From NCBI RefSeq assembly GCF_029227915.1, contig NC_079876.1, forward strand, positions 870,001-934,000: DNA of 64,000 nucleotides, read 5' to 3'. The notes under the pieces were generated by a model. The model was not told where the DNA came from and did not search any database. It saw nothing but the letters and a program-made list of their open reading frames with translations. A program made the translations under genes and the position numbers. The stretch comes from Hydractinia symbiolongicarpus (Eukaryota; Cnidaria; Hydrozoa; Anthoathecata; Hydractiniidae). Of the stretch, positions 21,661-36,000 are shown in pieces. Within the stretch, counting starts at the first letter, position 1, and every line of letters begins with the position of its first letter.

Positions 21661-23698
21661 AACGCATGAGACTTGTAGTTTTTAAAAATGTTTTCATTTT
21701 TGATGAAACGCTGAATAAAAGAAGTTTAATCGCCGGCAAACGAAAACCTGCGATTTCCCGTAAATCCTGGACTCGGCCCGTATAGTCAAAAGTATACAAA
21801 GAAAGTACCCAGGGTGTAAACGCATTTCCCGAACGAATTTTTAAATTATTTTTTCACCACTAAAACGCATGAGACTTGTAGTTTTCAAAAATGTTTTCAT
21901 TTTTGATGAGACGCTGAATAAAAGAAGTTTAATCGCCAGCAAACGAAAACCTGCCACTCCCCGTAAATCCCGGCTTGGCCCGTATAGTCAAAAGTATACA
22001 AAGAAAGTACCCAGGGAGTAAACTCTTTTCCCGAACGATTTTTTAAATTATTTTTTCACCACTAAAACGCATGAGACTTGAAGTTTTCAAAAATGTTTTC
22101 ATTTTTAATGAGACGCTGAATAAAAACAGTTTAATCGCCGGCAAACGAAAACCTGCGATTTCCCGTAAATCCCGGACTCGGCCCGTATAGTCAAAAGTAT
22201 ACAAGGAAAGTACCCAGTGAGTAAACTTATTTCCCGAACGAATTTTAAAATTATTTTTTCACCACTAAAGCCCATGAGACTTGTAGTTTTTAAAAATGTT
22301 TTCATTTTTGATGAGACGCTGAATGTAGTTTTTAAAAATGTTTTCATTTTTGATGAGACGCTGAATAAAAGAAGTTTAATCGCCGGCAAACGAAAACCCG
22401 CGACTCCCCGTAAATCCCGGCTTGGCCCGTATAGTCAAAAGTATACAAAGAAAGTACCCAGGAAGTAAACTCTTTTCCCGAACGATTTTTTAAATTATTA
22501 TTTCACCACTAAAGCCCATGAGACTTGTAGTTTTTAAAAATGTTTTCATTTTTGATGAGACGCTGAATAAAAGAAGTTTAATCGCCGGCAAACGAAAACC
22601 CGCGACTCCCCGTAAATCCCGGCTTGGCCCGTATAGTCAAAAGTATACAAAGAAAGTACCCAGGAAGTAAACTCTTTTCCCGAACGATTTTTTAAATTAT
22701 TTTTTCACCACTAAAACGCATGAGACTTGTAGTTTTCAAAAATGTTTTCATTTTTAATGAGACCCTGAATAAAAGAAGTTTAATCGCCGGCAAACGAAAA
22801 CCTGCGATTTCCCGTAAATCCTGGACTCGGCCCGTATAGTCAAAAGTATACAAAGAAAGTACCCAGGGAGTAAACTCATCTCCCAAACGATTTTTTAAAT
22901 TATTATTTCACCACTAAAGCCCATGATACTTGTAGTTTTTAAAATTGTTTTCATTTTTGATGAGACCTGAATAAAAGATGTTTAATCGCCGGCAAACGAA
23001 AACCCGCGATTTCCCGTAAATCCCGGACTCGGCCCGTATAGTCAAAAGTATACAAAGAAAGTACCCAGGGAGTAAACTCATTTCCCAAACGATTTTTTAA
23101 ATTATTATTTCACCACTAAAGCCCATGAGACTTGTAGTTTTTAAAAATGTTTTCATTTTTGATGAGACGCTGAATAAAAGAAGTTTAATCGCCGGCAAAC
23201 GAAAACCCGCCATTTCCCGTAAACCCCGGACTCGGCCCGGATAGTCAAAAGTATACAAAGAAAGTACCCAGGGAGTAAACTCATTTCCCGAACGATTTTT
23301 TAAATTATTTTTTCACCACTAAAACGCATGAGACTTGTAGTTTTCAGAAATGTTTTCATTTTTGATGAGACGCTGAATATAAGAAGTTTAATCGCCGGCA
23401 AACGAAAACCTGCGATTTCCCGTAAATCCCGGACTCGGCCCGTATAGTCAAAAGTATACAAGGAAAGTACCCAGTGAGTAAACTTATTTCCCGAACGAAT
23501 TTTTAAATTATTTTTTCACCACTAAAACGCATGAGACTTGTAGTTTTCAAAAATGTTTTCATTTTTGATGAGACGCTGAATAAAAGAAGTTTAATCGCCG
23601 GCAATCGAAAACCTGCGATTTCCCGTAAATCCCGGACTCGGCCCGTATACTCAAAAGTATACAAAGAAAGTACCCAGGGAGTAAACTCATTTCCCAAA
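21661..23698 (+). repeat. Mixed monomer block with a microduplicated monomer
   Basis: About ten monomers between the 810 bp HOR and the long HOR. It starts with the GATGAAACG type and the GCTTGGCC type seen in the 6-mer family, then has two adjacent monomers with CGACTCCCCG and CCAGGAAGTAAACTC tails (about 22.26-22.68 kb). The first of these carries the 42 bp duplication. No gene is seen. Confidence 0.7.
22283..22366 (+). repeat. 42 bp tandem microduplication inside one monomer
   Basis: The segment from GTAGTTTTTAAAAATG to GACGCTGAAT occurs twice in direct succession: 22,283-22,324 and 22,325-22,366. The copies are identical. The duplicated piece holds the whole H1 hairpin, so this monomer has two H1 hairpins. 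42 is a multiple of three, so the overlapping open frames stay open here and reach 83 and 94 codons, which makes them look more gene-like than their neighbours. I saw no other example in the window. Confidence 0.95.
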
Positions 23699-26600
23699 CG
23701 ATTTATTAAATTATTATTTCACCACTAAAGCCCATGAGGCTTGTAGTTTTTAAAAATGTTTTCATTTTGATGAGACGCTTTATAAAAGATGTTTAATCGC
23801 CTGCAAACGAAAACCCGCGATTTTTCGTAAATCCCGGACTCGGCCCGTATAGTTGAAAGTATACAAGGAAAGTACCCAGGGAGTAAACTCATCTCCCAAA
23901 CGATTTTTTAAATTATTATTTCACCACTAAAGCCCATGAGACTTGTAGTTTTTAAAATTGTTTTCATTTTTGATGAGACCTGAATAAAAGATGTTTAATC
24001 GCCGGCAAACGAAAACCCGCGATTTCCCGTAAATCCCGGACTCGGCCCGTATAGTCAAAAGTATACAAAGAAAGTACCCAGGGAGTAAACTCATTTTCCA
24101 AACGATTTTTTAAATTATTATTTCACCACTAAAGCCCATGAGACTTGTAGTTTTTAAAAATGTTTTCATTTTTGATGAGTCGCTGAATAAAAGATGTTTA
24201 ATCGCCTGCAAACGAAAACCCGCGATTTTTCGTAAATCCCGGACTCGGCCCGTATAGTTGAAAGTATACAAGGAAAGTACCCAGGGAGTAAACTCATCTC
24301 CCAAACAATTTTTTAAATTATTATTTCACCACTAAAGCCCATGAGACTTGTAGTTTTTAAAATTGTTTTCATTTTTGATGAGACCTGAATAAAAGATGTT
24401 TAATCGCCGGCAAACGAAAACCCGCGATTTCCCGTAAATCCCGGACTCGGCCCGTATAGTCAAAAGTATACAAAGAAAGTACCCAGGGAGTAAACTCTTT
24501 TCCCGAACGATTTTTTAAATTATTTTTTCACCACTAAAACGCATGAGACTTGTAGTTTTCAAAAATGTTTTCATTTTTAATGAGACGCTGAATAAAAGAA
24601 GTTTAATCGCCGGCAAACGAAAACCTGCGATTTCCCGTAAATCCTGGACTCGGCCCGTATAGTCAAAAGTATACAAAGAAAGTACCCAGGGAGTAAACTC
24701 ATCTCCCAAACGATTTTTTAAATTATTATTTCACCACTAAAGCCCATGAGACTTGTAGTTTTTAAAATTGTTTTCATTTTTGATGAGACCTGAATAAAAG
24801 ATGTTTAATCGCCGGCAAACGAAAACCCGCGATTTCCCGTAAATCCCGGACTCGGCCCGTATAGTCAAAAGTATACAAAGAAAGTACCCAGGGAGTAAAC
24901 TCATTTCCCAAACGATTTTTTAAATTATTATTTCACCACTAAAGCCCATGAGACTTGTAGTTTTCAAAAATGTTTTCATTTTTAATGAGACGCTGAATAA
25001 AAGAAGTTTAATCGCCGGCAAACGAAAACCTGCGATTTCCCGTAAATCCTGGACTCAGCCCGTATAGTCAAAAGTATACAAAGAAAGTACCCAGGGAGTA
25101 AACTCATCTCCCAAACGATTTTTTAAATTATTATTTCACCACTAAAGCCCATGAGACTTGTAGTTTTTAAAATTGTTTTCATTTTTGATGAGACCTGAAT
25201 AAAAGATGTTTAATCGCCGGCAAACGAAAACCCGCGATTTCCCGTAAATCCCGGACTCGGCCCGTATAGTCAAAAGTATACAAAGAAAGTACCCAGGGAG
25301 TAAACTCATTTCCCAAACGATTTTTTAAATTATTATTTCACCACTAAAGCCCATGAGACTTGTAGTTTTTAAAAATGTTTTCATTTTTGATGAGACGCTG
25401 AATAAAAGAAGTTTAATCGCCGGCAAACGAAAACCCGCGATTTCCCGTAAATCCCGGACTCGGCCCATATAGTTAAAAGTATCCAAGGAAAGTACCCAGT
25501 GAGTAAACTCATTTCCCGAACGATTTTTTAAATTATTTTTTCACCACTAAAACGCATGAGACTTGTAGTTTTCAGAAATGTTTTCATTTTTGATGAGACG
25601 CTGAATATAAGAAGTTTAATCGCCGGCAAACGAAAACCTGCGATTTCCCGTAAATCCCGGACTCGGCCCGTATAGTCAAAAGTATACAAGGAAAGTACCC
25701 AGTGAGTAAACTTATTTCCCGAACGAATTATTAAATTATTATTTCACCACTAAAGCCCATGAGGCTTGTAGTTTTTAAAAATGTTTTCATTTTGATGAGA
25801 CGCTTTATAAAAGATGTTTAATCGCCTGCAAACGAAAACCCGCGATTTTTCGTAAATCCCGGACTCGGCCCGTATAGTTGAAAGTATACAAGGAAAGTAC
25901 CCAGGGAGTAAACTCATCTCCCAAACGATTTTTTAAATTATTATTTCACCACTAAAGCCCATGAGACTTGTAGTTTTTAAAATTGTTTTCATTTTTGATG
26001 AGACCTGAATAAAAGATGTTTAATCGCCGGCAAACGAAAACCCGCGATTTCACGTAAATCCCGGACTCGGCCCGTATAGTCAAAAGTATACAAAGAAAGT
26101 ACCCAGGGAGTAAACTCATTTCCCAAACGATTTTTTAAATTATTATTTCACCACTAAAGCCCATGAGACTTGTAGTTTTTAAAAATGTTTTCATTTTTGA
26201 TCAGACGCTGAATAAAAGATGTTTAATCGCCTGCAAACGAAAACCCGCGATTTTTCGTAAATCCCGGACTCGGCCCGTATAGTTGAAAGTATACAAGGAA
26301 AGTACCCAGGGAGTAAACTCATCTCCCAAACGATTTTTTAAATTATTATTTCACCACTAAAGCCCATGAGACTTGTAGTTTTTAAAATTGTTTTCATTTT
26401 TGATGAGACCTGAATAAAAGATGTTTAATCGCCGGCAAACGAAAACCCGCGATTTCCCGTAAATCCCGGACTCGGCCCGTATAGTCAAAAGTATACAAAG
26501 AAAGTACCCAGGGAGTAAACTCATTTTCCAAACGATTTTTTAAATTATTATTTCACCACTAAAGCCCATGAGACTTGTAGTTTTTAAAAATGTTTTCATT

Positions 26601-29600
26601 TTTGATGAGTCGCTGAATAAAAGATGTTTAATCGCCTGCAAACGAAAACCCGCGATTTTTCGTAAATCCCGGACTCGGCCCGTATAGTTGAAAGTATACA
26701 AGGAAAGTACCCAGGGAGTAAACTCATCTCCCAAACAATTTTTTAAATTATTATTTCACCACTAAAGCCCATGAGACTTGTAGTTTTTAAAATTGTTTTC
26801 ATTTTTGATGAGACCTGAATAAAAGATGTTTAATCGCCGGCAAACGAAAACCCGCGATTTCCCGTAAATCCCGGACTCGGCCCGTATAGTCAAAAGTATA
26901 CAAAGAAAGTACCCAGGGAGTAAACTCTTTTCCCGAACGATTTTTTAAATTATTTTTTCACCACTAAAACGCATGAGACTTGTAGTTTTCAAAAATGTTT
27001 TCATTTTTAATGAGACGCTGAATAAAAGAAGTTTAATCGCCGGCAAACGAAAACCTGCGATTTCCCGTAAATCCTGGACTCGGCCCGTATAGTCAAAAGT
27101 ATACAAAGAAAGTACCCAGGGAGTAAACTCATCTCCCAAACGATTTTTTAAATTATTATTTCACCACTAAAGCCCATGAGACTTGTAGTTTTTAAAATTG
27201 TTTTCATTTTTGATGAGACCTGAATAAAAGATGTTTAATCGCCGGCAAACGAAAACCCGCGATTTCCCGTAAATCCCGGACTCGGCCCGTATAGTCAAAA
27301 GTATACAAAGAAAGTACCCAGGGAGTAAACTCATTTCCCAAACGATTTTTTAAATTATTATTTCACCACTAAAGCCCATGAGACTTGTAGTTTTCAAAAA
27401 TGTTTTCATTTTTAATGAGACGCTGAATAAAAGAAGTTTAATCGCCGGCAAACGAAAACCTGCGATTTCCCGTAAATCCTGGACTCAGCCCGTATAGTCA
27501 AAAGTATACAAAGAAAGTATCCAGGGAGTAAACTCATCTCCCAAACGATTTTTTAAATTATTATTTCACCACTAAAGCCCATGAGACTTGTAGTTTTTAA
27601 AATTGTTTTCATTTTTGATGAGACCTGAATAAAAGATGTTTAATCGCCGGCAAACGAAAACCCGCGATTTCCCGTAAATCCCGGACTCGGCCCATATAGT
27701 CAAAAGTATACAAAGAAAGTACCCAGGGAGTAAACTCATTTCCCAAACGATTTTTTAAATTATTTTTTCACCACTAAAACGCATGAGACTTGTAGTTTTC
27801 AGAAATGTTTTCATTTTTGATGAGACGCTGAATATAAGAAGTTTAATCGCCGGCAAACGAAAACCTGCGATTTCCCGTAAATCCCGGACTCGGCCCGTAT
27901 AGTCAAAAGTATACAAGGAAAGTACCCAGTGAGTAAACTTATTTCCCGAACGAATTATTAAATTATTATTTCACCACTAAAGCCCATGAGGCTTGTAGTT
28001 TTTAAAAATGTTTTCATTTTGATGAGACGCTTTATAAAAGATGTTTAATCGCCTGCAAACGAAAACCCGCGATTTTTCGTAAATCCCGGACTCGGCCCGT
28101 ATAGTTGAAAGTATACAAGGAAAGTACCCAGGGAGTAAACTCATCTCCCAAACGATTTTTTAAATTATTATTTCACCACTAAAGCCCATGAGACTTGTAG
28201 TTTTTAAAATTGTTTTCATTTTTGATGAGACCTGAATAAAAGATGTTTAATCGCCGGCAAACGAAAACCCGCGATTTCACGTAAATCCCGGACTCGGCCC
28301 GTATAGTCAAAAGTATACAAAGAAAGTACCCAGGGAGTAAACTCATTTCCCAAACGATTTTTTAAATTATTATTTCACCACTAAAGCCCATGAGACTTGT
28401 AGTTTTTAAAAATGTTTTCATTTTTGATCAGACGCTGAATAAAAGATGTTTAATCGCCTGCAAACGAAAACCCGCGATTTTTCGTAAATCCCGGACTCGG
28501 CCCGTATAGTTGAAAGTATACAAGGAAAGTACCCAGGGAGTAAACTCATCTCCCAAACGATTTTTTAAATTATTATTTCACCACTAAAGCCCATGAGACT
28601 TGTAGTTTTTAAAATTGTTTTCATTTTTGATGAGACCTGAATAAAAGATGTTTAATCGCCGGCAAACGAAAACCCGCGATTTCCCGTAAATCCCGGACTC
28701 GGCCCGTATAGTCAAAAGTATACAAAGAAAGTACCCAGGGAGTAAACTCATTTTCCAAACGATTTTTTAAATTATTATTTCACCACTAAAGCCCATGAGA
28801 CTTGTAGTTTTTAAAAATGTTTTCATTTTTGATGAGTCGCTGAATAAAAGATGTTTAATCGCCTGCAAACGAAAACCCGCGATTTTTCGTAAATCCCGGA
28901 CTCGGCCCGTATAGTTGAAAGTATACAAGGAAAGTACCCAGGGAGTAAACTCATCTCCCAAACAATTTTTTAAATTATTATTTCACCACTAAAGCCCATG
29001 AGACTTGTAGTTTTTAAAATTGTTTTCATTTTTGATGAGACCTGAATAAAAGATGTTTAATCGCCGGCAAACGAAAACCCGCGATTTCCCGTAAATCCCG
29101 GACTCGGCCCGTATAGTCAAAAGTATACAAAGAAAGTACCCAGGGAGTAAACTCTTTTCCCGAACGATTTTTTAAATTATTTTTTCACCACTAAAACGCA
29201 TGAGACTTGTAGTTTTCAAAAATGTTTTCATTTTTAATGAGACGCTGAATAAAAGAAGTTTAATCGCCGGCAAACGAAAACCTGCGATTTCCCGTAAATC
29301 CTGGACTCGGCCCGTATAGTCAAAAGTATACAAAGAAAGTACCCAGGGAGTAAACTCATCTCCCAAACGATTTTTTAAATTATTATTTCACCACTAAAGC
29401 CCATGAGACTTGTAGTTTTTAAAATTGTTTTCATTTTTGATGAGACCTGAATAAAAGATGTTTAATCGCCGGCAAACGAAAACCCGCGATTTCCCGTAAA
29501 TCCCGGACTCGGCCCGTATAGTCAAAAGTATACAAAGAAAGTACCCAGGGAGTAAACTCATTTCCCAAACGATTTTTTAAATTATTATTTCACCACTAAA

Positions 29601-32600
29601 GCCCATGAGACTTGTAGTTTTCAAAAATGTTTTCATTTTTAATGAGACGCTGAATAAAAGAAGTTTAATCGCCGGCAAACGAAAACCTGCGATTTCCCGT
29701 AAATCCTGGACTCAGCCCGTATAGTCAAAAGTATACAAAGAAAGTACCCAGGGAGTAAACTCATCTCCCAAACGATTTTTTAAATTATTATTTCACCACT
29801 AAAGCCCATGAGACTTGTAGTTTTTAAAATTGTTTTCATTTTTGATGAGACCTGAATAAAAGATGTTTAATCGCCGGCAAACGAAAACCCGCGATTTCCC
29901 GTAAATCCCGGACTCGGCCCGTATAGTCAAAAGTATACAAAGAAAGTACCCAGGGAGTAAACTCATTTCCCAAACGATTTTTTAAATTATTATTTCACCA
30001 CTAAAGCCCATGAGACTTGTAGTTTTTAAAAATGTTTTCATTTTTGATGAGACGCTGAATAAAAGAAGTTTAATCGCCGGCAAACGAAAACCCGCGATTT
30101 CCCGTAAATCCCGGACTCGGCCCATATAGTTAAAAGTATCCAAGGAAAGTACCCAGTGAGTAAACTCATTTCCCGAACGATTTTTTAAATTATTTTTTCA
30201 CCACTAAAACGCATGAGACTTGTAGTTTTCAGAAATGTTTTCATTTTTGATGAGACGCTGAATATAAGAAGTTTAATCGCCGGCAAACGAAAACCTGCGA
30301 TTTCCCGTAAATCCCGGACTCGGCCCGTATAGTCAAAAGTATACAAGGAAAGTACCCAGTGAGTAAACTTATTTCCCGAACGAATTATTAAATTATTATT
30401 TCACCACTAAAGCCCATGAGGCTTGTAGTTTTTAAAAATGTTTTCATTTTGATGAGACGCTTTATAAAAGATGTTTAATCGCCTGCAAACGAAAACCCGC
30501 GATTTTTCGTAAATCCCGGACTCGGCCCGTATAGTTGAAAGTATACAAGGAAAGTACCCAGGGAGTAAACTCATCTCCCAAACGATTTTTTAAATTATTA
30601 TTTCACCACTAAAGCCCATGAGACTTGTAGTTTTTAAAATTGTTTTCATTTTTGATGAGACCTGAATAAAAGATGTTTAATCGCCGGCAAACGAAAACCC
30701 GCGATTTCACGTAAATCCCGGACTCGGCCCGTATAGTCAAAAGTATACAAAGAAAGTACCCAGGGAGTAAACTCATTTCCCAAACGATTTTTTAAATTAT
30801 TATTTCACCACTAAAGCCCATGAGACTTGTAGTTTTTAAAAATGTTTTCATTTTTGATCAGACGCTGAATAAAAGATGTTTAATCGCCTGCAAACGAAAA
30901 CCCGCGATTTTTCGTAAATCCCGGACTCGGCCCGTATAGTTGAAAGTATACAAGGAAAGTACCCAGGGAGTAAACTCATCTCCCAAACAATTTTTTAAAT
31001 TATTATTTCACCACTAAAGCCCATGAGACTTGTAGTTTTTAAAATTGTTTTCATTTTTGATGAGACCTGAATAAAAGATGTTTAATCGCCGGCAAACGAA
31101 AACCCGCGATCTCCCGTAAATCCCGGACTCGGCCCGTATAGTCAAAAGTATACAAAGAAAGTACCCAGGGAGTAAACTCTTTTCCCGAACGATTTTTTAA
31201 ATTATTTTTTCACCACTAAAACGCATGAGACTTGTAGTTTTCAAAAATGTTTTCATTTTTAATGAGACGCTGAATAAAAGAAGTTTAATCGCCGGCAAAC
31301 GAAAACCTGCGATTTCCCGTAAATCCTGGACTCGGCCCGTATAGTCAAAAGTATACAAAGAAAGTACCCAGGGAGTAAACTCATCTCCCAAACGATTTTT
31401 TAAATTATTATTTCACCACTAAAGCCCATGAGACTTGTAGTTTTTAAAATTGTTTTCATTTTTGATGAGACCTGAATAAAAGATGTTTAATCGCCGGCAA
31501 ACGAAAACCCGCGATTTCCCGTAAATCCCGGACTCGGCCCGTATAGTCAAAAGTATACAAAGAAAGTACCCAGGGAGTAAACTCATTTCCCAAACGATTT
31601 TTTAAATTATTATTTCACCACTAAAGCCCATGAGACTTGTAGTTTTTAAAAATGTTTTCATTTTTGATGAGACGCTGAATAAAAGAAGTTTAATCGCCGG
31701 CAAACGAAAACCCGCGATTTCCCGTAAATCCCGGACTCGGCCCATATAGTTAAAAGTATCCAAGGAAAGTACCCAGTGAGTAAACTCATTTCCCGAACGA
31801 TTTTTTAAATTATTTTTTCACCACTAAAACGCATGAGACTTGTAGTTTTCAGAAATGTTTTCATTTTTGATGAGACGCTGAATATAAGAAGTTTAATCGC
31901 CGGCAAACGAAAACCTGCGATTTCCCGTAAATCCCGGACTCGGCCCGTATAGTCAAAAGTATACAAGGAAAGTACCCAGTGAGTAAACTTATTTCCCGAA
32001 CGAATTTTTAAATTATTTTTTCACCACTAAAACGCATGAGACTTGTAGTTTTCAAAAATGTTTTCATTTTTGATGAGACGCTGAATAAAAGAAGTTTAAT
32101 CGCCGGCAATCGAAAACCTGCGATTTCCCGTAAATCCCGGACTCGGCCCGTATACTCAAAAGTATACAAAGAAAGTACCCAGGGAGTAAACTCATTTCCC
32201 AAACGGTTTTTTAAATTACAATTTCACCACTAAAGCCCATGAGGCTTGTAGTTTTTAAAAATGTTTTCATTTTTGATGAGACGCTTTATAAAAGATGTTT
32301 AATCGCCTGCAAAAGAAAACCCGCGATTTTTCGTAAATCCCGGACTCTGTCCGTATAGTTGAAAGTATACAAGGAAAGTACCCAGGGAGTAAACTCATCT
32401 CCCAAACGATTTTTTAAATTATTATTTCACCACTAAAGCTCATGAGACTTGTAGTTTTTAAAATTGTTTTCATTTTTGATGAGACGCTGAATAAAAGAAG
32501 TTTAATCGCCGGCAAACGAAAACCCGCGATTTCCCGTAAATCCCGGACTCGGCCCATATAGTTAAAAGTATCCAAGGAAAGTACCCAGTGAGTAAACTCA

Positions 32601-32812
32601 TTTCCCGAACGATTTTTTAAATTATTTTTTCACCACTAAAACGCATGAGACTTGTAGTTTTCAGAAATGTTTTCATTTTTGATGAGACGCTGAATATAAG
32701 AAGTTTAATCGCCGGCAAACGAAAACCTGCGATTTCCCGTAAATCCCGGACTCGGCCCGTATAGTCAAAAGTATACAAGGAAAGTACCCAGTGAGTAAAC
32801 TTATTTCCCGAA
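23699..32812 (+). repeat. 10- to 12-mer higher-order repeat with varying unit length
   Basis: Four units, each opening with a CATGAGGCTTG / GCTTTATAAAAG monomer, start at 23,699, 25,724, 27,951 and 30,381. Their lengths are 2,025, 2,227, 2,430 and 2,432 bp. The first three fit 10, 11 and 12 monomers as sums of 203 and 202 bp. Monomer order is shared: AAAATTG/ACCTG monomers alternate with 203 bp types (GAGTCGCTG; TTTTTAATGAG with CCTGGACTCGG; the same with CTCAGCC). Units differ by whole-monomer presence. For example, the GATCAGACG monomer is in the last three units (about 26.2, 28.4 and 30.9 kb) but not the first. The CCCATATAGTTAAAAG monomer is absent from the second. Confidence 0.88.
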
Positions 32813-34440
32813 CGAATTATTAAATTATTATTTCACCACTAAAGCCCATGAGGCTTGTAGTTTTTAAAAATGTTTTCATTTTGATGAGACGCTTTATAAA
32901 AGATGTTTAATCGCCTGCAAACGAAAACCCGCAATTTTTCGTAAATCCCGGACTCGGCCCGTATAGTTGAAAGTATACAAGGAAAGTACCCAGGGAGTAA
33001 ACTCATCTCCCAAACGATTTTTTAAATTATTATTTCACCACTAAAGCCCATGAGACTTGTAGTTTTCAGAAATGTTTTCATTTTTGATGAGACGCTGAAT
33101 ATAAGAAGTTTAATCGCCGGCAAACGAAAACCTGCGATTTCCCGTAAATCCCGGACTCGGCCCGTATAGTCAAAAGTATACAAGGAAAGTACCCAGTGAG
33201 TAAACTTATTTCCCGAACGAATTTTTAAATTATTTTTTCACCACTAAAACGCATGAGACTTGTAGTTTTCAAAAATGTTTTCATTTTTGATGAGACGCTG
33301 AATAAAAGAAGTTTAATCGCCGGCAATCGAAAACCTGCGATTTCCCGTAAATCCCGGACTCGGCCCGTATACTCAAAAGTATACAAAGAAAGTACCCAGG
33401 GAGTAAACTCATTTCCCAAACGGTTTTTTAAATTACAATTTCACCACTAAAGCCCATGAGGCTTGTAGTTTTTAAAAATGTTTTCATTTTTGATGAGACG
33501 CTTTATAAAAGATGTTTAATCGCCTGCAAAAGAAAACCCGCGATTTTTCGTAAATCCCGGACTCTGTCCGTATAGTTGAAAGTATACAAGGAAAGTACCC
33601 AGGGAGTAAACTCATCTCCCAAACGATTTTTTAAATTATTATTTCACCACTAAAGCTCATGAGACTTGTAGTTTTTAAAATTGTTTTCATTTTTGATGAG
33701 ACGCTGAATAAAAGAAGTTTAATCGCCGGCAAACGAAAACCCGCGATTTCCCGTAAATCCCGGACTCGGCCCATATAGTTAAAAGTATCCAAGGAAAGTA
33801 CCCAGTGAGTAAACTCATTTCCCGAACGATTTTTTAAATTATTTTTTCACCACTAAAACGCATGAGACTTGTAGTTTTCAGAAATGTTTTCATTTTTGAT
33901 GAGACGCTGAATATAAGAAGTTTAATCGCCGGCAAACGAAAACCTGCGATTTCCCGTAAATCCCGGACTCGGCCCGTATAGTCAAAAGTATACAAGGAAA
34001 GTACCCAGTGAGTAAACTTATTTCCCGAACGAATTATTAAATTATTATTTCACCACTAAAGCCCATGAGGCTTGTAGTTTTTAAAAATGTTTTCATTTTG
34101 ATGAGACGCTTTATAAAAGATGTTTAATCGCCTGCAAACGAAAACCCGCAATTTTTCGTAAATCCCGGACTCGGCCCGTATAGTTGAAAGTATACAAGGA
34201 AAGTACCCAGGGAGTAAACTCATCTCCCAAACGATTTTTTAAATTATTATTTCACCACTAAAGCCCATGAGACTTGTAGTTTTTAAAATTGTTTTCATTT
34301 TTGATGAGACCTGAATAAAAGATGTTTAATCGCCGGCAAACGAAAACCCGCGATTTCCCGTAAATCCCGGACTCGGCCCGTATAGTCAAAAGTATACAAA
34401 GAAAGTACCCAGGGAGTAAACTCATTTCCAAAACGATTTT
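32008..34440 (+). repeat. 1,217 bp tandem duplication (6-mer), two copies
   Basis: The monomer with GGCAATCGAAAACC, GTATACTC and a downstream AAATTACAATTTC occurs at 32,008-32,233 and again at 33,225-33,450, an offset of 1,217 bp. The following monomers match in order, including CAAAAGAAAACCC with GACTCTGTCCG and a monomer with CTAAAGCTCATGAG. This overlaps the end of the 10-12-mer region and the start of the 19-mer pair, so HOR blocks are nested. Confidence 0.85.
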
Positions 34441-36000
34441 TTAAATTATTATTTCACCACTAAAGCCCATGAGACTTGTAGTTTTTAAAAATGTTTTCAT
34501 TTTTGATGAGACGCTGAATAAAAGATGTTTAATCGCCTGCAAACGAAAACCCGCGATTTTTCGTAAATCCCGGACTCGGCCCGTATAGTTGAAAGTATAC
34601 AAGGAAAGTACCCAGGGAGTAAACTCATCTCCCAAACAATTTTTTAAATTATTATTTCACCACTAAAGCCCATGAGACTTGTAGTTTTTAAAATTGTTTT
34701 CATTTTTGATGAGACCTGAATAAAAGATGTTTAATCGCCGGCAAACGAAAACCCGCGATTTCCCGTAAATCCCGGACTCGGCCCGTATAGTCAAAAGTAT
34801 ACAAAGAAAGTACCCAGGGAGTAAACTCATCTCCCAAACGATTTTTTAAATTATTATTTCACCACTAAAGCCCATGAGACTTGTAGTTTTTAAAATTGTT
34901 TTCATTTTTGATGAGACCTGAATAAAAGATGTTTAATCGCCGGCAAACGAAAACCCGCGATTTCCCGTAAATCCCGGACTCGGCCCGTATAGTCAAAAGT
35001 ATACAAAGAAAGTACCCAGGGAGTAAACTCATTTCCCAAACGATTTTTTAAATTATTATTTCACCACTAAAGCCCATGAGACTTGTAGTTTTTAAAAATG
35101 TTTTCATTTTTGATGAGACGCTGAATAAAAGAAGTTTAATCGCCGGCAAACGAAAACCCGCGATTTACCGTAAATCCCGGACTCGGCCCATATAGTTAAA
35201 AGTATCCAAGGAAAGTACCCAGTGAGTAAACTCATTTCCCGAACGATTTTTTAAATTATTTTTTCACCACTAAAACGCATGAGACTTGTAGTTTTCAGAA
35301 ATGTTTTCATTTTTGATGAGACGCTGAATATAAGAAGTTTAATCGCCGGCAAACGAAAACCTGCGATTTCCCGTAAATCCCGGACTCGGCCCGTATAGTC
35401 AAAAGTATACAAGGAAAGTACCCAGTGAGTAAACTTATTTCCCGAACGAATTTTTAAATTATTTTTTCACCACTAAAACGCATGAGACTTGTAGTTTTCA
35501 AAAATGTTTTCATTTTTGATGAGACGCTGAATAAAAGAAGTTTAATCGCCGGCAATCGAAAACCTGCGATTTCCCGTAAATCCCGGACTCGGCCCGTATA
35601 CTCAAAAGTATACAAAGAAAGTACCCAGGGAGTAAACTCATTTCCCAAACGGTTTTTTAAATTACTATTTCACCACTAAAGCCCATGAGGCTTGTAGTTT
35701 TTAAAAATGTTTTCATTTTTGATGAGACGCTTTATAAAAGATGTTTAATCGCCTGCAAAAGAAAACCCACGATTTTTCGTAAATCCCGGACTCTGTCCGT
35801 ATAGTTGAAAGTATACAAGGAAAGTACCCAGGGAGTAAACTCATCTCCCAAACGATTTTTTAAATTATTATTTCACCACTAAAGCCCATGAGACTTGTAG
35901 TTTTTAAAATTGTTTTCATTTTTGATGAGACCTGAATAAAAGATGTTTAATCGCCGGCAAACGAAAACCCGCGATTTCCCGTAAGTCCCGGACTCGGCCC
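33050..36000 (+). repeat. 19-mer-spaced block, copy 1 (offset about 3,850 bp)
   Basis: About 14-15 monomers that align with 36,900-39,850 at an offset of 3,849-3,850 bp. Diagnostic matches: GAATTATTAAATTATTATTTC at 34,030 and 37,880; CCCACGATTTTTCG at about 35,766 and 39,615; CGATTTACCGTAAATCCC near 35,160 and 39,010; and CCCGTAAGTCCC near 35,980 and 39,830. The copies part after about 36.0/39.85 kb. Edges are estimates. Confidence 0.85.

Noticed and set aside
22105-22389. 94-codon minus and 83-codon plus open frames
   Set aside because: Their extra length comes from the 42 bp in-phase microduplication and from a changed stop in one satellite monomer.
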